Below, piece by piece: positions 26,823 through 35,224 of a DNA stretch of 64,000 bases (positions within the stretch are counted from its first letter, which is position 1; each line of letters opens with the position of its first letter). Both the position numbers and the translations under genes were made by a program. The notes beneath the pieces were generated by a model. It was not told the DNA's origin, made no database searches, and saw nothing but the letters and a program-made list of their open reading frames with translations. This stretch comes from Lacinutrix mariniflava (lineage in GTDB: Bacteria > Bacteroidota > Bacteroidia > Flavobacteriales > Flavobacteriaceae): positions 275,752 through 339,751 of the forward strand of contig NZ_LIQG01000027.1 in assembly GCF_001418015.1 (NCBI RefSeq), given 5' to 3'.

Positions 26823-27656
26823 ATGGAGAATCTAATTGCCTATTTTGAGAATATACCAACACTTCATAGGAGTGTACTTTTAGTTGGTGGTATTACGTTG
26901 TTTTGGGTTTTAGAAGGTATTTTGCCATTATTTAATTTCAAGTATAAAAAATGGAAGCATGCCTTACCAAACTTGTTTTTTACTCTAACAACAATCATAA
27001 TAAATTTTGCATTAGCTTTTGCGTTGTTGGGGACTGCAGATTGGGTTACAGCAAATAACTTTGGTCTTTTAAATTGGTTTCCAGAAATGCCATTTTGGTT
27101 GTATGTTGTTTTAGGTGTTTTACTTTTAGATTTTGTAGGTGCCTATTTAGCGCACTTTACAGAGCATAAAATTGGTGTATTGTGGATGGTGCATTTAGTG
27201 CATCATAGCGATCATGAAGTCGATACTACATCTGCAAATAGACATCATCCTTTAGAAAGTGTTATTCGTTTTATATTCACTTTAATTGGTGTTTTTATTA
27301 TTGGAGCTCCAATAGGTATTGTTATGCTTTACCAATCTATGTCACTAATATTTACACAGTTTACTCATGCTAATATTAAAATGCCAAAAAAATTAGATAA
27401 ACTTTTAAGTTATATTGTTGTGTCTCCAGACATGCATAAAGTGCATCATCATTATAAATTGCCATACACAGATTCTAATTATGGTAATATATTTTCAATT
27501 TGGGATCGTCTTTTTGGAACCTATTTATATTTAGAAAGAACTAAAATTATTTATGGTGTAGATACTTTTCCGAATGCTGAAGAAAACGCGAGTTTAAAAC
27601 ATTTATTAAAGCAGCCTTTTCATAAGTATAGAAAACCAATTAATAAAATTGATTAA
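26823..27656 (+). CDS. Sterol desaturase / fatty-acid hydroxylase superfamily membrane enzyme
   Basis: A 277-residue membrane protein with four to five hydrophobic helices and the di-iron histidine set of the family: HFTEH, HLVHHSDHE, NRHHPLE and DMHKVHHH. Such enzymes hydroxylate or desaturate lipids with oxygen; in Bacteroidota they may act on fatty acids, carotenoids or ether lipids, and which applies here is not visible. The histidine boxes are complete, so an active enzyme is likely. Confidence 0.88.
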   Translation: MENLIAYFENIPTLHRSVLLVGGITLFWVLEGILPLFNFKYKKWKHALPNLFFTLTTIIINFALAFALLGTADWVTANNFGLLNWFPEMPFWLYVVLGVLLLDFVGAYLAHFTEHKIGVLWMVHLVHHSDHEVDTTSANRHHPLESVIRFIFTLIGVFIIGAPIGIVMLYQSMSLIFTQFTHANIKMPKKLDKLLSYIVVSPDMHKVHHHYKLPYTDSNYGNIFSIWDRLFGTYLYLERTKIIYGVDTFPNAEENASLKHLLKQPFHKYRKPINKID

Positions 27657-27871
27657 TAGAATATTCGTAATCTTTTAATGTAAGACCTTTTTTCGTGTTT
27701 ATTATTCTCTCTTTTTGGTATAATCATTGCGTAATACTTAGTAATTGATGCTAAATATTAGTTAGTTGATTGATTATCAGATAAAGTTGCACTTAAGCGA
27801 GTATATTATACTTTTCGGCTAAATTCTTCTAAATTATATATATATAATAAAGGTATAAGTGCTATTTGCTT

Positions 27872-27879
27872 TACTTTTG
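27872..27879 (+). promoter_or_regulatory. Predicted -7 element for the secreted KEVDTR-repeat protein
   Basis: TACTTTTG fits TAnnTTTG and would give a leader of about 55 nt before the ATG at 27941. The rest of the 284-bp gap (27657-27940) is AT-rich with no gene seen. Confidence 0.45.
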
Positions 27880-27940
27880 TACTCCCTGAAACTAATTGAT
27901 TTTTAGCAAAATTTATTAAAATTAGTAAAAAAATTCAGTC

Positions 27941-28858
27941 ATGAAAAACCTAAAAAATCTAATCCTACTTACATTCGCTTTATTCTTAAGCTTACTTTCC
28001 TTTGGACAGCAACAAGCGCTTACTAATATTCAAAGAAATATTAACAAAGATGCAGCTGGTTTGGAGCAATCTCTAAACTTTACCTTAGATACATTAACAC
28101 TTAAAAGTGATAAGAACATTTTACGTGTTACTTTCTTAAGTCATGATGAAAAGGACTCTGTGATAATAGATGTTGATGCACCGGAAATTAAAATTCCATT
28201 ATATCACTTTAAAAAAGGACGATATACTATTGCTGTATATAGAGAAGATAAAATTATAGCTTTGGGTGTAAAACGTGTTGAAGACATAGCAAGACCTAAA
28301 GATGCAATCGAAGATTTAGAAGAAAGTATTTTAAGATCTAGTTTAAGTGAAGAAGAGCAAATAGCTAGAAATATTAAACCTCTTAAGAAAAAACCAAGAG
28401 TAACAAAGGAAGTAGATACACGTCTAGCAGAATCTAAACCAAGACCAAATAAAGAAGTTGATCGCGTTGTTACTAAGCCAAGAGCAGAGAAAGAAGTAGA
28501 TACTCGTGTTGCTGTTGTTAAGCCAAAAGAATCAAGAGAAAAAGAGACACCTAGTAAACCTGTAAGAACACGCAAACAGAGAGCGCCTAAAGTGGTTGCT
28601 AGCGTGAATAAAAAGAATGTATTCGAAATAGCAGCAGAAAGAGAAGAAGCAAAAAATGCTTTACGTCTTAAAAACGAAAAAGACAGAGCGGTTGCTGAGG
28701 TTTCTAAAAAGAGACCAGAAAGACAAACAACACTAATAGAGGTTAAAAAAGTAACTTACAACCTGTCAATTGAGAATACTCAAAATGTTGAAAAGCAATC
28801 TCGTGAAGATTATAGAGCAAATAATTTACGTCCTAACGGAACACGATACGAAAACTAA
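27941..28858 (+). CDS. Secreted basic protein with KPR..KEVDTR repeats, function unknown
   Basis: A 305-residue exported protein: signal peptide 1-22 (ending SFGQ), a beta-type N-terminal domain (about 30-115) and a long charged, probably disordered tail. In the tail the motif KPR-x-x-K-E-V-D-(T)-R occurs three times (151-161, 166-175, 179-189), followed by further K/R/E-rich sequence. It could bind an anionic surface polymer or be a linker, but that is speculation. The stop overlaps the namZ stop by 4 bp. Confidence 0.65.
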   Translation: MKNLKNLILLTFALFLSLLSFGQQQALTNIQRNINKDAAGLEQSLNFTLDTLTLKSDKNILRVTFLSHDEKDSVIIDVDAPEIKIPLYHFKKGRYTIAVYREDKIIALGVKRVEDIARPKDAIEDLEESILRSSLSEEEQIARNIKPLKKKPRVTKEVDTRLAESKPRPNKEVDRVVTKPRAEKEVDTRVAVVKPKESREKETPSKPVRTRKQRAPKVVASVNKKNVFEIAAEREEAKNALRLKNEKDRAVAEVSKKRPERQTTLIEVKKVTYNLSIENTQNVEKQSREDYRANNLRPNGTRYEN

Positions 28859-30129
28859 TTATAGAGTAAATATTTAGCTCGCATTACATTAAAACTATCT
28901 AAGCCATCTTTCCAGGTGGCTTTTATAGTTTCTATAGTTTCGCCTGCTTCAATTTGTTTCTGTAATTGTTTTGTACCTGCTAGCTTAGTAAAAAAGCCAT
29001 TAGATACAAAGAACTTACTTTTATCACTAGTGGTGTTGTAAGCGTTAATTAAGTAGCTTAAATCTAAGCCATTTAACTTTGGTGCTTTGGTTAGATTGTA
29101 ACCATTACAAGCCTTGTTTTCGTGTTTAGGATATTTTGATCCAAAGTTAGGTTTAGGTGTAAAACTAAAATCAGATTTAGGCAAAAACGGAGAACCATAA
29201 ATTTGAAACTGTAATTCTGTGCCACGTCCAGCACTAACATTTGTACCTTCAAAAAAGCAAAGACTAGGGTATAAATTTATAGCAATATCATTAGGTAGGT
29301 TAGGAGATGGTTTTATTGGTAAGTTGTAAGCAGTGTCATGAGAATAATTCTTCATTGTAATAACTGTAAGTTCACATTTTATAGCATTAGTTAACCAGTT
29401 TTCTCCATTTATCATTTGTGCATATTCTCCAATTGTCATGCCATGAACAACAGGAATAGGATGCATACCAATAAAACTCTTATGTTCGTTTTCTAAAATA
29501 GGTCCGTCTACATAATGTCCATTTGGGTTTGGTCTGTCCAATATAATCACAGGAATATTTGCTTCTGCACAAGCTTCCATAACATAATGTAAAGAAGAAA
29601 TGTAAGTGTAAAAACGGGCACCAACATCTTGAATATCAAAAACGACAACATCTAAATCTTTTAATTGGGCAGCAGAAGGCTTTTTATTCTTTCCGTAAAG
29701 CGATATTATAGGTAAACCAGTTTTGGTATCTAAACCATCTTTAACAACTTCTCCAGCATCGGCCTTACCTCTAAAACCATGTTCTGGAGCAAATACTTTT
29801 TTAACATCAATTTTGTGTGAGATTAGAGAATCAACCAAATGTGTGTAATCATTATTGTTTTCTGTTTGCGATAACTTTACCTCATTTTTAAACACCACAC
29901 TTGTTTGGTTTGCTACTACACCAATACGTTTGCCTTTTAAAAGTTTTAAATATGCATCTGTTTGGTTTGCTCCAATAACAATATTTTTGTTGTTTTTTGC
30001 TGGTTCAATTACTTCTGCCGTAACATTGGTTCGCGAAGTAACATCAACCTTATTCGCCTTTCCACAAGAAATTCCTAAAAAAAGAAATAATAAAACTGTA
30101 TTTTTACACCACATTAATTGTACACTCAT
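28855..30129 (-). CDS. namZ: Exo-beta-N-acetylmuramidase NamZ/DUF1343, lipoprotein
   Basis: A 424-residue DUF1343 protein. This family includes NamZ, which removes non-reducing terminal N-acetylmuramic acid from peptidoglycan fragments during cell-wall recycling. Signature segments are KGKRIGVVANQTSV, FAPEHGFRGKADAGE, VVFDIQDVGARFYTYIS, DRPNPNGHYVDGP and SAGRGTELQFQIYG. The start at 30129 gives a lipoprotein signal ending LGISC, so the enzyme is envelope-anchored. A Met 13 codons upstream would overlap the divergent permease gene and is rejected. Confidence 0.9.
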   Translation of the reverse strand: MSVQLMWCKNTVLLFLFLGISCGKANKVDVTSRTNVTAEVIEPAKNNKNIVIGANQTDAYLKLLKGKRIGVVANQTSVVFKNEVKLSQTENNNDYTHLVDSLISHKIDVKKVFAPEHGFRGKADAGEVVKDGLDTKTGLPIISLYGKNKKPSAAQLKDLDVVVFDIQDVGARFYTYISSLHYVMEACAEANIPVIILDRPNPNGHYVDGPILENEHKSFIGMHPIPVVHGMTIGEYAQMINGENWLTNAIKCELTVITMKNYSHDTAYNLPIKPSPNLPNDIAINLYPSLCFFEGTNVSAGRGTELQFQIYGSPFLPKSDFSFTPKPNFGSKYPKHENKACNGYNLTKAPKLNGLDLSYLINAYNTTSDKSKFFVSNGFFTKLAGTKQLQKQIEAGETIETIKATWKDGLDSFNVMRAKYLLYN

Positions 30130-30136
30130 AACTTTT

Positions 30137-31375
30137 TTGAATTTCGAATATTTTATAGCAAAACGCATTATTGACAGTAAAGCGTATAAAAGTAGTATAT
30201 CGGCACCAATAATAAAAATTGGAATCGTAGCAATTGCTTTGGGAATTATTGTAATGATGATTGCGATCGCGACAGGAATTGGACTTCAGCAAAAAATAAG
30301 AGATAAAGTAGTAGCTTTTAATGGCCATGCCACCATTACTAATTACGACACTAATAACTCGCAAGAAAGCGAAAAGCCACTTTCCATAAATCAAGATTTT
30401 TACCCAGATTTTAATAGTGTAGAAGGTATAAAGCATGTACAAGGCGTCGCAACAAGATATGCCGTTTTTAGACAAGTAGATGCTTTCGAAAGTGTTATAA
30501 TAAAAGGTGTTGGTGCAGATTACGATTGGCAATATTTACAAGATTATTTAATTGATGGCGTCTTGCCAGACTTCACGCAAAAACGAAACGAAGACCTTTT
30601 AATATCGCAGTATTTTGCAAGAAGGCTCAAATTAAAAATTGGAGACACAGTAAATGCTAATTTTTTAAGGAACGACTTAAGTAAGCCGCCAAGAATTTTA
30701 CCGTATAAAGTCGTCGGAATCTATAATTCTGGTTTTAAAGAATTCGACGAAAAATTTGCCATTGGAGACATCAAGCATATTCAACGTTTAAACAAATGGG
30801 AACCAGATCAAATAGGAAACTTTGAAGTTTTTATAGACGATTTCGATGCTATAGACGAAAAAACTAAAGCCATTTTTCAAGAAACACCTTCTACATTAAA
30901 CGTACAATCTGTAAAACAAAAATTCGGAATGGTATTCGAGTGGATTGGTATTTTCGATAAAAACATAATAGGCATCATTGGTATCATGATTCTAGTAGCA
31001 GGTATTAACATGATAACCGCACTGCTAGTCCTAATATTAGAACGCACACAAATGATTGGAATTCTAAAAGCCCTAGGAAGCAGCAGTAATAGCATTAGAA
31101 AAATATTTGTTTACAACGCAACCTATCTTATAATTAAAGGTTTGTTTTGGGGAAATCTAATAGGCTTAAGTTTGCTATTCGCTCAAAAGTATTTTGGGTT
31201 TTTAAGTTTTCCAAACCCAGAACAGTATTACATGACAACCATTCCGGTATACATAAGTCTCGATTATATTATACTATTAAACCTTGGAACATTCGTACTA
31301 TGTTTGGCCATGTTGCTAATCCCATCTTACATTATTACTAAAATATCTCCAGTAAAAGCCATTCGTTTCGAGTAG
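30137..31375 (+). CDS. FtsX/LolC-like ABC transporter permease, TTG start
   Basis: A 412-residue permease with a first membrane helix near 25-50 (PIIKIGIVAIALGIIVMMI), a large periplasmic MacB/PCD-like domain, and three C-terminal helices (FtsX domain), the LolC/LolE layout for lipoprotein release. The start is TTG at 30137, giving NFEYFIAKRI, a normal opening; longer in-frame starts lie antisense within namZ. Only 7 bp separate it from namZ, so both promoters must sit inside coding sequence or overlap. The partner ATPase is not adjacent. Confidence 0.85.
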   Translation: MNFEYFIAKRIIDSKAYKSSISAPIIKIGIVAIALGIIVMMIAIATGIGLQQKIRDKVVAFNGHATITNYDTNNSQESEKPLSINQDFYPDFNSVEGIKHVQGVATRYAVFRQVDAFESVIIKGVGADYDWQYLQDYLIDGVLPDFTQKRNEDLLISQYFARRLKLKIGDTVNANFLRNDLSKPPRILPYKVVGIYNSGFKEFDEKFAIGDIKHIQRLNKWEPDQIGNFEVFIDDFDAIDEKTKAIFQETPSTLNVQSVKQKFGMVFEWIGIFDKNIIGIIGIMILVAGINMITALLVLILERTQMIGILKALGSSSNSIRKIFVYNATYLIIKGLFWGNLIGLSLLFAQKYFGFLSFPNPEQYYMTTIPVYISLDYIILLNLGTFVLCLAMLLIPSYIITKISPVKAIRFE

Positions 31376-31383
31376 CATATTTT

Positions 31384-31470
31384 GGGCGTTACCTAAAGGT
31401 CGCGCTTTCCGCTATATCTTTTTTGCTTTTAATGGCAAAAAAGGATGCCGCTTTAATCGCTAACGCGGGC
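31384..31470 (+). repeat. Structured intergenic element, copy B
   Basis: Begins GGGCGTTACC and ends TAACGCGGGC: GCGTTA (31386-31391) pairs with TAACGC (31461-31466). A small ACC/GGT hairpin and a CTTTTTTGC/GCAAAAAAG hairpin lie inside. The inner block GGTCGCGCTTTC resembles copies A and C. It starts 9 bp after the permease stop. The rest of the 268-bp gap holds only the cysM promoter. Confidence 0.7.
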
Positions 31471-31606
31471 GTATTAATTAAGTTTAGTTATCTAAATTAG
31501 TGTGTAAGCATCTATTTGTTTACGCTTTTAAATCTTAGAATTACTATGTCGCCTACCTTTCGTTAAAATGAAAGTTAAAAGAAACAAAAGTATATTACCA
31601 TTTTAG

Positions 31607-31614
31607 TACTTTTG
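31607..31614 (+). promoter_or_regulatory. Predicted -7 element of the cysM-like gene
   Basis: TACTTTTG followed by C fits TAnnTTTG; transcription would start about 20 nt before the ATG at 31644. Confidence 0.55.
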
Positions 31615-31643
31615 CAAAAGAAAAAGCAAATAAAAAAAAACGC

Positions 31644-32624
31644 ATGCAATACGCAGAAAATATCCTTGGAACTATAGGAAACACACCATTAGTAAAAATA
31701 AACAAATTAACAGCAGAGCTACCATGTTTGGTACTCTCTAAATACGAAACCTTTAACCCAGGAAACTCGGTAAAAGATCGTATGGCATTACAAATGATTG
31801 AGGATGCAGAAGCAGACGGTCGTTTAAAACCAGGAGGAACAATAATAGAAGGAACTTCTGGAAACACAGGAATGGGATTAGCATTAGCAGCAATTATAAA
31901 AGGCTACAAATGTATTTTTGTAATGGCAGATAAGCAATCTAAAGAAAAAGTAGACATCTTAAAAGCAGTAGGAGCAGAAGTAGTAGTTTGCCCAACAGCA
32001 GTAGAGCCAGAGGATCCAAGATCGTATTACTCGGTATCAAAACGTTTAGGCGAAGAAACACCAAACTCTTGGTACGTAAACCAATACGATAACCCAAGCA
32101 ACGCAAAAGCACACTATAAAAGTACAGGTCCAGAAATTTGGGAACAGACAGACGGTAAAATAACACACTTTGTAGTTGGTGTAGGAACAGGAGGAACAAT
32201 CTCAGGTGTTGGAAAATACTTAAAAGAACAAAATCCAAATATTAAAATTTGGGGAATAGATACTTATGGTTCCGTATTTAAAAAGTACCATGAAACAGGA
32301 ATTTTCGATGAAAAAGAAATATATCCTTATGTAACCGAAGGTATTGGTGAAGATATTTTACCAAAAAATGTAGACTTCGATATTATCGATGGTTTTACAA
32401 AGGTAACAGATAAAGACGCTGCAGTTTACACGCAACGATTAAGTAAAGAGGAAGGGATGTTTTTAGGTAATTCTGCAGGAGCAGCAATTAAAGGTGTGCT
32501 ACAGTTAAAAGAACACTTTACTAAAGACGATGTTGTGGTTGTGTTATTTCACGATCATGGTTCACGTTATATCGGTAAAATGTTTAACGACGATTGGATG
32601 CGTGAGATGGGTTATATAGAGTAG
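31644..32624 (+). CDS. cysM: PLP-dependent cysteine synthase family protein (CysM/CBS-like)
   Basis: A 326-residue type II PLP enzyme. Lys44 in NSVKDR is the Schiff-base lysine, TSGNTGMG binds the substrate carboxylate, and VGVGTGGTISG binds the cofactor phosphate. Family members make cysteine from O-acetylserine and sulfide or cystathionine from serine and homocysteine; without the C-terminal CBS domains and with this length, cysteine synthase is favoured. The symbol is by family. An intrinsic terminator follows. Confidence 0.85.
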   Translation: MQYAENILGTIGNTPLVKINKLTAELPCLVLSKYETFNPGNSVKDRMALQMIEDAEADGRLKPGGTIIEGTSGNTGMGLALAAIIKGYKCIFVMADKQSKEKVDILKAVGAEVVVCPTAVEPEDPRSYYSVSKRLGEETPNSWYVNQYDNPSNAKAHYKSTGPEIWEQTDGKITHFVVGVGTGGTISGVGKYLKEQNPNIKIWGIDTYGSVFKKYHETGIFDEKEIYPYVTEGIGEDILPKNVDFDIIDGFTKVTDKDAAVYTQRLSKEEGMFLGNSAGAAIKGVLQLKEHFTKDDVVVVLFHDHGSRYIGKMFNDDWMREMGYIE

Positions 32625-32643
32625 TATCATTGTTAGGAGTTTT

Positions 32644-32657
32644 TTGCCACGTGGCAA
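32644..32657. repeat. Short palindromic element
   Basis: A perfect 14-bp palindrome, TTGCCACGTGGCAA. It is followed by TCTCTTAAATGG, nearly the same tail that follows the 56407-56426 palindrome. Confidence 0.5.
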
Positions 32658-32691
32658 TCTCTTAAATGGTATCTAAATATTATAAAAAAGC

Positions 32692-32723
32692 AAAAAGCAC
32701 AGTTTTAAAACTGTGCTTTTTTT
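32692..32723 (+). terminator. Intrinsic terminator after the cysM-like gene
   Basis: AAAAAGCACAGTTTT and its exact complement (32692-32706 with 32707-32721), followed by more T. The flanking A and T runs would also work on the opposite strand for the ParDE operon. Confidence 0.85.
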
Positions 32724-32753
32724 ATTTTAAAATTTTTGAAAGGTTCGTTTAAC

Positions 32754-32896
32754 GTTTCGTGTATATTTAGTGCGAGAATAGAAAGTCAGAAGACTTTCTA
32801 TTAAGAACGAGGCAAAGCATTTTGTTTGCCTTTATCTTATTTTATTCTAAAATCAAATCAAAATGATTTGACGGCCTTTTTAAATATACACTAAAC
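32754..32896. other. Multibranched stem-loop element beside ParDE module 2
   Basis: GTTT-x-GTGTATATTTA (32754-32769) pairs with TAAATATACAC-x-AAAC (32881-32896) over 15 of 16 positions. Inside are three separate hairpins: an 11-bp perfect stem with AGAA loop (32777-32802), a 7-bp stem (32810-32831) and an 8-bp perfect stem with AAA loop (32853-32871). No open frame fits. It lies within the 325-bp gap 32625-32949, which also holds a terminator and the toxin-side flank repeat. Confidence 0.7.
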
Positions 32897-32899
32897 TTT

Positions 32900-32946
32900 G
32901 GTAAAGCACAAAACCGCATTGATTATATATATTGTTGTGTGTAGTT
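32900..32946. repeat. Toxin-side flank repeat of ParDE module 2
   Basis: Shares the AGCAC-(T/A)-AAACCG core, an AT run and a TGTTGT-like segment with the toxin side of module 1 (about 1512-1566). Both end next to the toxin stop codon. Similarity is moderate, judged by eye. Confidence 0.5.
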
Positions 32947-32949
32947 ATT

Positions 32950-33249
32950 TTATTCAGTTATTCTTTTCTTTAAATCCATTCTTTCGTGTAATATTCTGAT
33001 TATTTCTATATAATTCTCGTTTATAGTTCTGAAGAATATTATATGCTTATTAACTTTTACTCCAAGGAGTTGTTTTGATATTCCTTCATAAATTTGTCCT
33101 AAATCAGGATTTTCTGCTATTTCTTCACAATTCAAAATTAGTATATCATAATATTTGTCTGCCTGTTTTTCTGACCAAACTTCATAAGTATATTCCCAAA
33201 TTTTAGATATGTCCGCAACAGCTTCGTTAGTCAATTTATATTTAGCCAT
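32950..33249 (-). CDS. parE: RelE/ParE-family toxin, module 2
   Basis: A 99-residue ParE-type protein: MAKYKLTNEAVADISKIWEY opens with the family strand and helix, ENPDLGQIYEGIS lies mid-protein, and VNKHIIFFRTINENYIEIIRILHERMDLKKRI ends it with the paired strands and basic residues. ParE toxins of this kind target gyrase, but the target here is an inference. Its start overlaps the antitoxin stop by 8 bp. It is only distantly similar to the toxin at 1569-1856, mainly in the first dozen residues. Confidence 0.9.
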   Translation of the reverse strand: MAKYKLTNEAVADISKIWEYTYEVWSEKQADKYYDILILNCEEIAENPDLGQIYEGISKQLLGVKVNKHIIFFRTINENYIEIIRILHERMDLKKRITE

Positions 33250-33493
33250 TCGAACGTTTTTTCGCTTTTAAAGATTCAAGATGTTTTTTAGGGTCAAAGT
33301 CGTGTGCAATTCCACTATCAATTCCTTCTTGAATAGCTCTTTTTAATGCAATAACTTTTGTTTCTTCTTCTTCTAATAGTCTCAATCCTGCACGAATAAC
33401 TTCACTAACATTTTTAAATCTTCCTTCGCTTATACTACTTTGTACGAATTGGTCAAAATAATTTCCGAGTGATATTGATGTGTTTTTATTCAT
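33242..33493 (-). CDS. parD: ParD-family antitoxin, module 2
   Basis: An 83-residue type II antitoxin. TSISLGNYFDQFVQSSISEGRF, followed by VSEVIRAGLRLLEEEE, is a classic ParD ribbon-helix-helix with the G-R-F/Y turn. The C-terminal half (ALKRAIQEGIDSGIAHDFDP) has the I-D-S-G motif that contacts the toxin. It precedes its toxin with an 8-bp overlap and would autorepress. Confidence 0.92.
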   Translation of the reverse strand: MNKNTSISLGNYFDQFVQSSISEGRFKNVSEVIRAGLRLLEEEETKVIALKRAIQEGIDSGIAHDFDPKKHLESLKAKKRSNG

Positions 33494-33557
33494 TTTAATA
33501 TTATTTACTTCAAATATACCAAAAATTGGTAAGAAAGTAAAATTTCGAAATTACACA

Positions 33558-33588
33558 CAATGTTTCGTTGATATAAAATCGTTTCAAT
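33558..33588. repeat. 31-bp repeat upstream of ParDE module 2
   Basis: The partner of 2145-2175, with 29 of 31 positions identical. It lies 65 bp upstream of the antitoxin start and continues into CGAAGTTAGCAG, which resembles CGAAGTTCTGCT at the module 1 copy. Confidence 0.7.
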
Positions 33589-33673
33589 GTTTTATATCAT
33601 ACGTTAAACGAAGTTAGCAGAAAAATATGACAAAGTCAAGTTCGTAATGCGTGAAATTCCGTACATTTAAAAC

Positions 33674-34954
33674 ATGCAAGAAGACTTTTTACATTACCTC
33701 TGGAAACACAAAAAGATAAGCACTACAGATCTTAAAACAACTAAAGGAGAGAAAGTAACGATTGCTAATGTTGGAGAACACAACCACAATGCAGGACCAG
33801 ATTTTTTTAATGCACAACTTAAAATTGGAGAACAACTGTGGGCAGGAAATCTAGAAATTCATATAAAATCTAGCGATTGGTATCTACACAACCACGAAAC
33901 AGATAGTAATTACGATAATGTAATTATACACGTAGTTTGGGAACACGATACCGAAATTTTTAGAAAAGACAATACTCAAATACCAACACTAGAATTAAAA
34001 AACTACGTTACACCAGAGGCATTACATAACTACCAAAAATTATTTAATAATGCTCAAAAATGGATAAACTGCGAAAACGATTTTGCATCTATTCCAGAAT
34101 TTACCATTTCCAATTGGCTAGAGCGGTTGTATTTTGAGCGTTTAGAGCGTAAAGCAAACGATATTGTAATAGTACTAGAGCAAAGTACAAATAATTGGGA
34201 AGCTGTTTTATTTAAAATGCTGGCTAAAAACTTTGGACTTAAAGTAAACGGACAAGCATTCGCAAGTATTGCAAACTCTTTCGATTTTTTAATAATAAGA
34301 AAACAACAGTCAAAGTTACTAAGTTTAGAGGCGCTTTTGTTTGGGCAAGCAGAATTGCTGCAAGACGATTGTCAAGAACCATACTTTATAGCATTAGAAA
34401 AAGAATATCAGTTTTTAAAACAGAAATTCACCTTGTCTTCACAAAACGTAACACCCTTACAGTTTTTTAGATTACGACCACCAAATTTTCCAACCATTCG
34501 TTTGTCTCAATTGGCGAATATGTATCATTTACATCAAAATGTGTTTTCAAAAATTATAGAAACAAAAACCTTAGAAGATTTCTATAAGTTGTTTTCTGTA
34601 GAGACTTCTGTCTTTTGGGAAACGCATTATACTTTTAGTAAAGCATCTAAACCATTAAAAAAGGGATTAACGAAACCGTTTATAGACCTTTTACTCATTA
34701 ATACTATTATACCAATAAAATTTAGCTATGCAAAACAGCTGGGTAAACCTATAGATAATGAGATTATACAATTACTTGAGCAAATTACTTCAGAAAAAAA
34801 TAGCATCGTTAATAAATTTAATAGTTTAAAAAAAGTATCAAAATCTGCATTAGATTCTCAGGCTTTAATTCAGCTTAAAACGGAATATTGTGATAAAAAT
34901 AGATGTTTACAATGTGCGATTGGTAATCAGTTACTTAATAAAATATCAAACTAA
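33674..34954 (+). CDS. DUF2851 family protein
   Basis: A 426-residue soluble protein of a family nearly restricted to Bacteroidota. The N-terminal region holds VANVGEHNHNAGPDFFNAQLKIG-type sequence, with GNLEIHIKSSDW and NVIIHVVWEHD, and the C-terminus has a Cys-x4-Cys-x2-Cys cluster (CDKNRCLQCAIG). The D-F and E-I-H acidic/histidine pattern hints at a nuclease-like fold, but that is only a suggestion. Function unknown. It is followed after 39 bp by the PspC gene. Confidence 0.85.
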   Translation: MQEDFLHYLWKHKKISTTDLKTTKGEKVTIANVGEHNHNAGPDFFNAQLKIGEQLWAGNLEIHIKSSDWYLHNHETDSNYDNVIIHVVWEHDTEIFRKDNTQIPTLELKNYVTPEALHNYQKLFNNAQKWINCENDFASIPEFTISNWLERLYFERLERKANDIVIVLEQSTNNWEAVLFKMLAKNFGLKVNGQAFASIANSFDFLIIRKQQSKLLSLEALLFGQAELLQDDCQEPYFIALEKEYQFLKQKFTLSSQNVTPLQFFRLRPPNFPTIRLSQLANMYHLHQNVFSKIIETKTLEDFYKLFSVETSVFWETHYTFSKASKPLKKGLTKPFIDLLLINTIIPIKFSYAKQLGKPIDNEIIQLLEQITSEKNSIVNKFNSLKKVSKSALDSQALIQLKTEYCDKNRCLQCAIGNQLLNKISN

Positions 34955-34993
34955 TTTAGAATTAAAATAGAAAAGGTTTTATTACCTTGCAAT

Positions 34994-35221
34994 ATGCAAA
35001 TAGCTCGAAATACATTATTGTTTTTTCAAAAACATGGTTATCATGTTTGTCAGCGAATAGCCGACAGATTAGGGATTCGTGCAAAAATTGTTCGTACTAC
35101 TTTTATGTACCTCACATTTGTAACTGTTGGTTTTGGTTTTGCTTTGTACTTGTTCATGGCTTTCTGGATGCGAATAAAAGACATTATATATACTAAAAGA
35201 TCTTCAGTTTTCGACTTGTAA
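34994..35221 (+). CDS. PspC-domain small membrane protein
   Basis: A 75-residue protein: an N-terminal GYHVCQRIADRLGIRAKIVR region of PspC type, then one membrane helix (TTFMYLTFVTVGFGFALYLFMAFW) and a basic tail. PspC proteins respond to envelope stress. It ends 3 bp before the potassium channel gene, so the two are probably co-transcribed. Confidence 0.8.
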   Translation: MQIARNTLLFFQKHGYHVCQRIADRLGIRAKIVRTTFMYLTFVTVGFGFALYLFMAFWMRIKDIIYTKRSSVFDL

Positions 35222-35224
35222 AAA

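Noticed and set aside
29855..30136. 94-codon upstream extension of the LolC-like permease
   Set aside because: It is antisense to the namZ N-terminus and would precede the normal first cytoplasmic segment with unrelated sequence.
34987..35196. A 69-codon frame overlapping the PspC gene
   Set aside because: Cys- and Trp-rich nonsense in another frame; the PspC frame has the family pattern.
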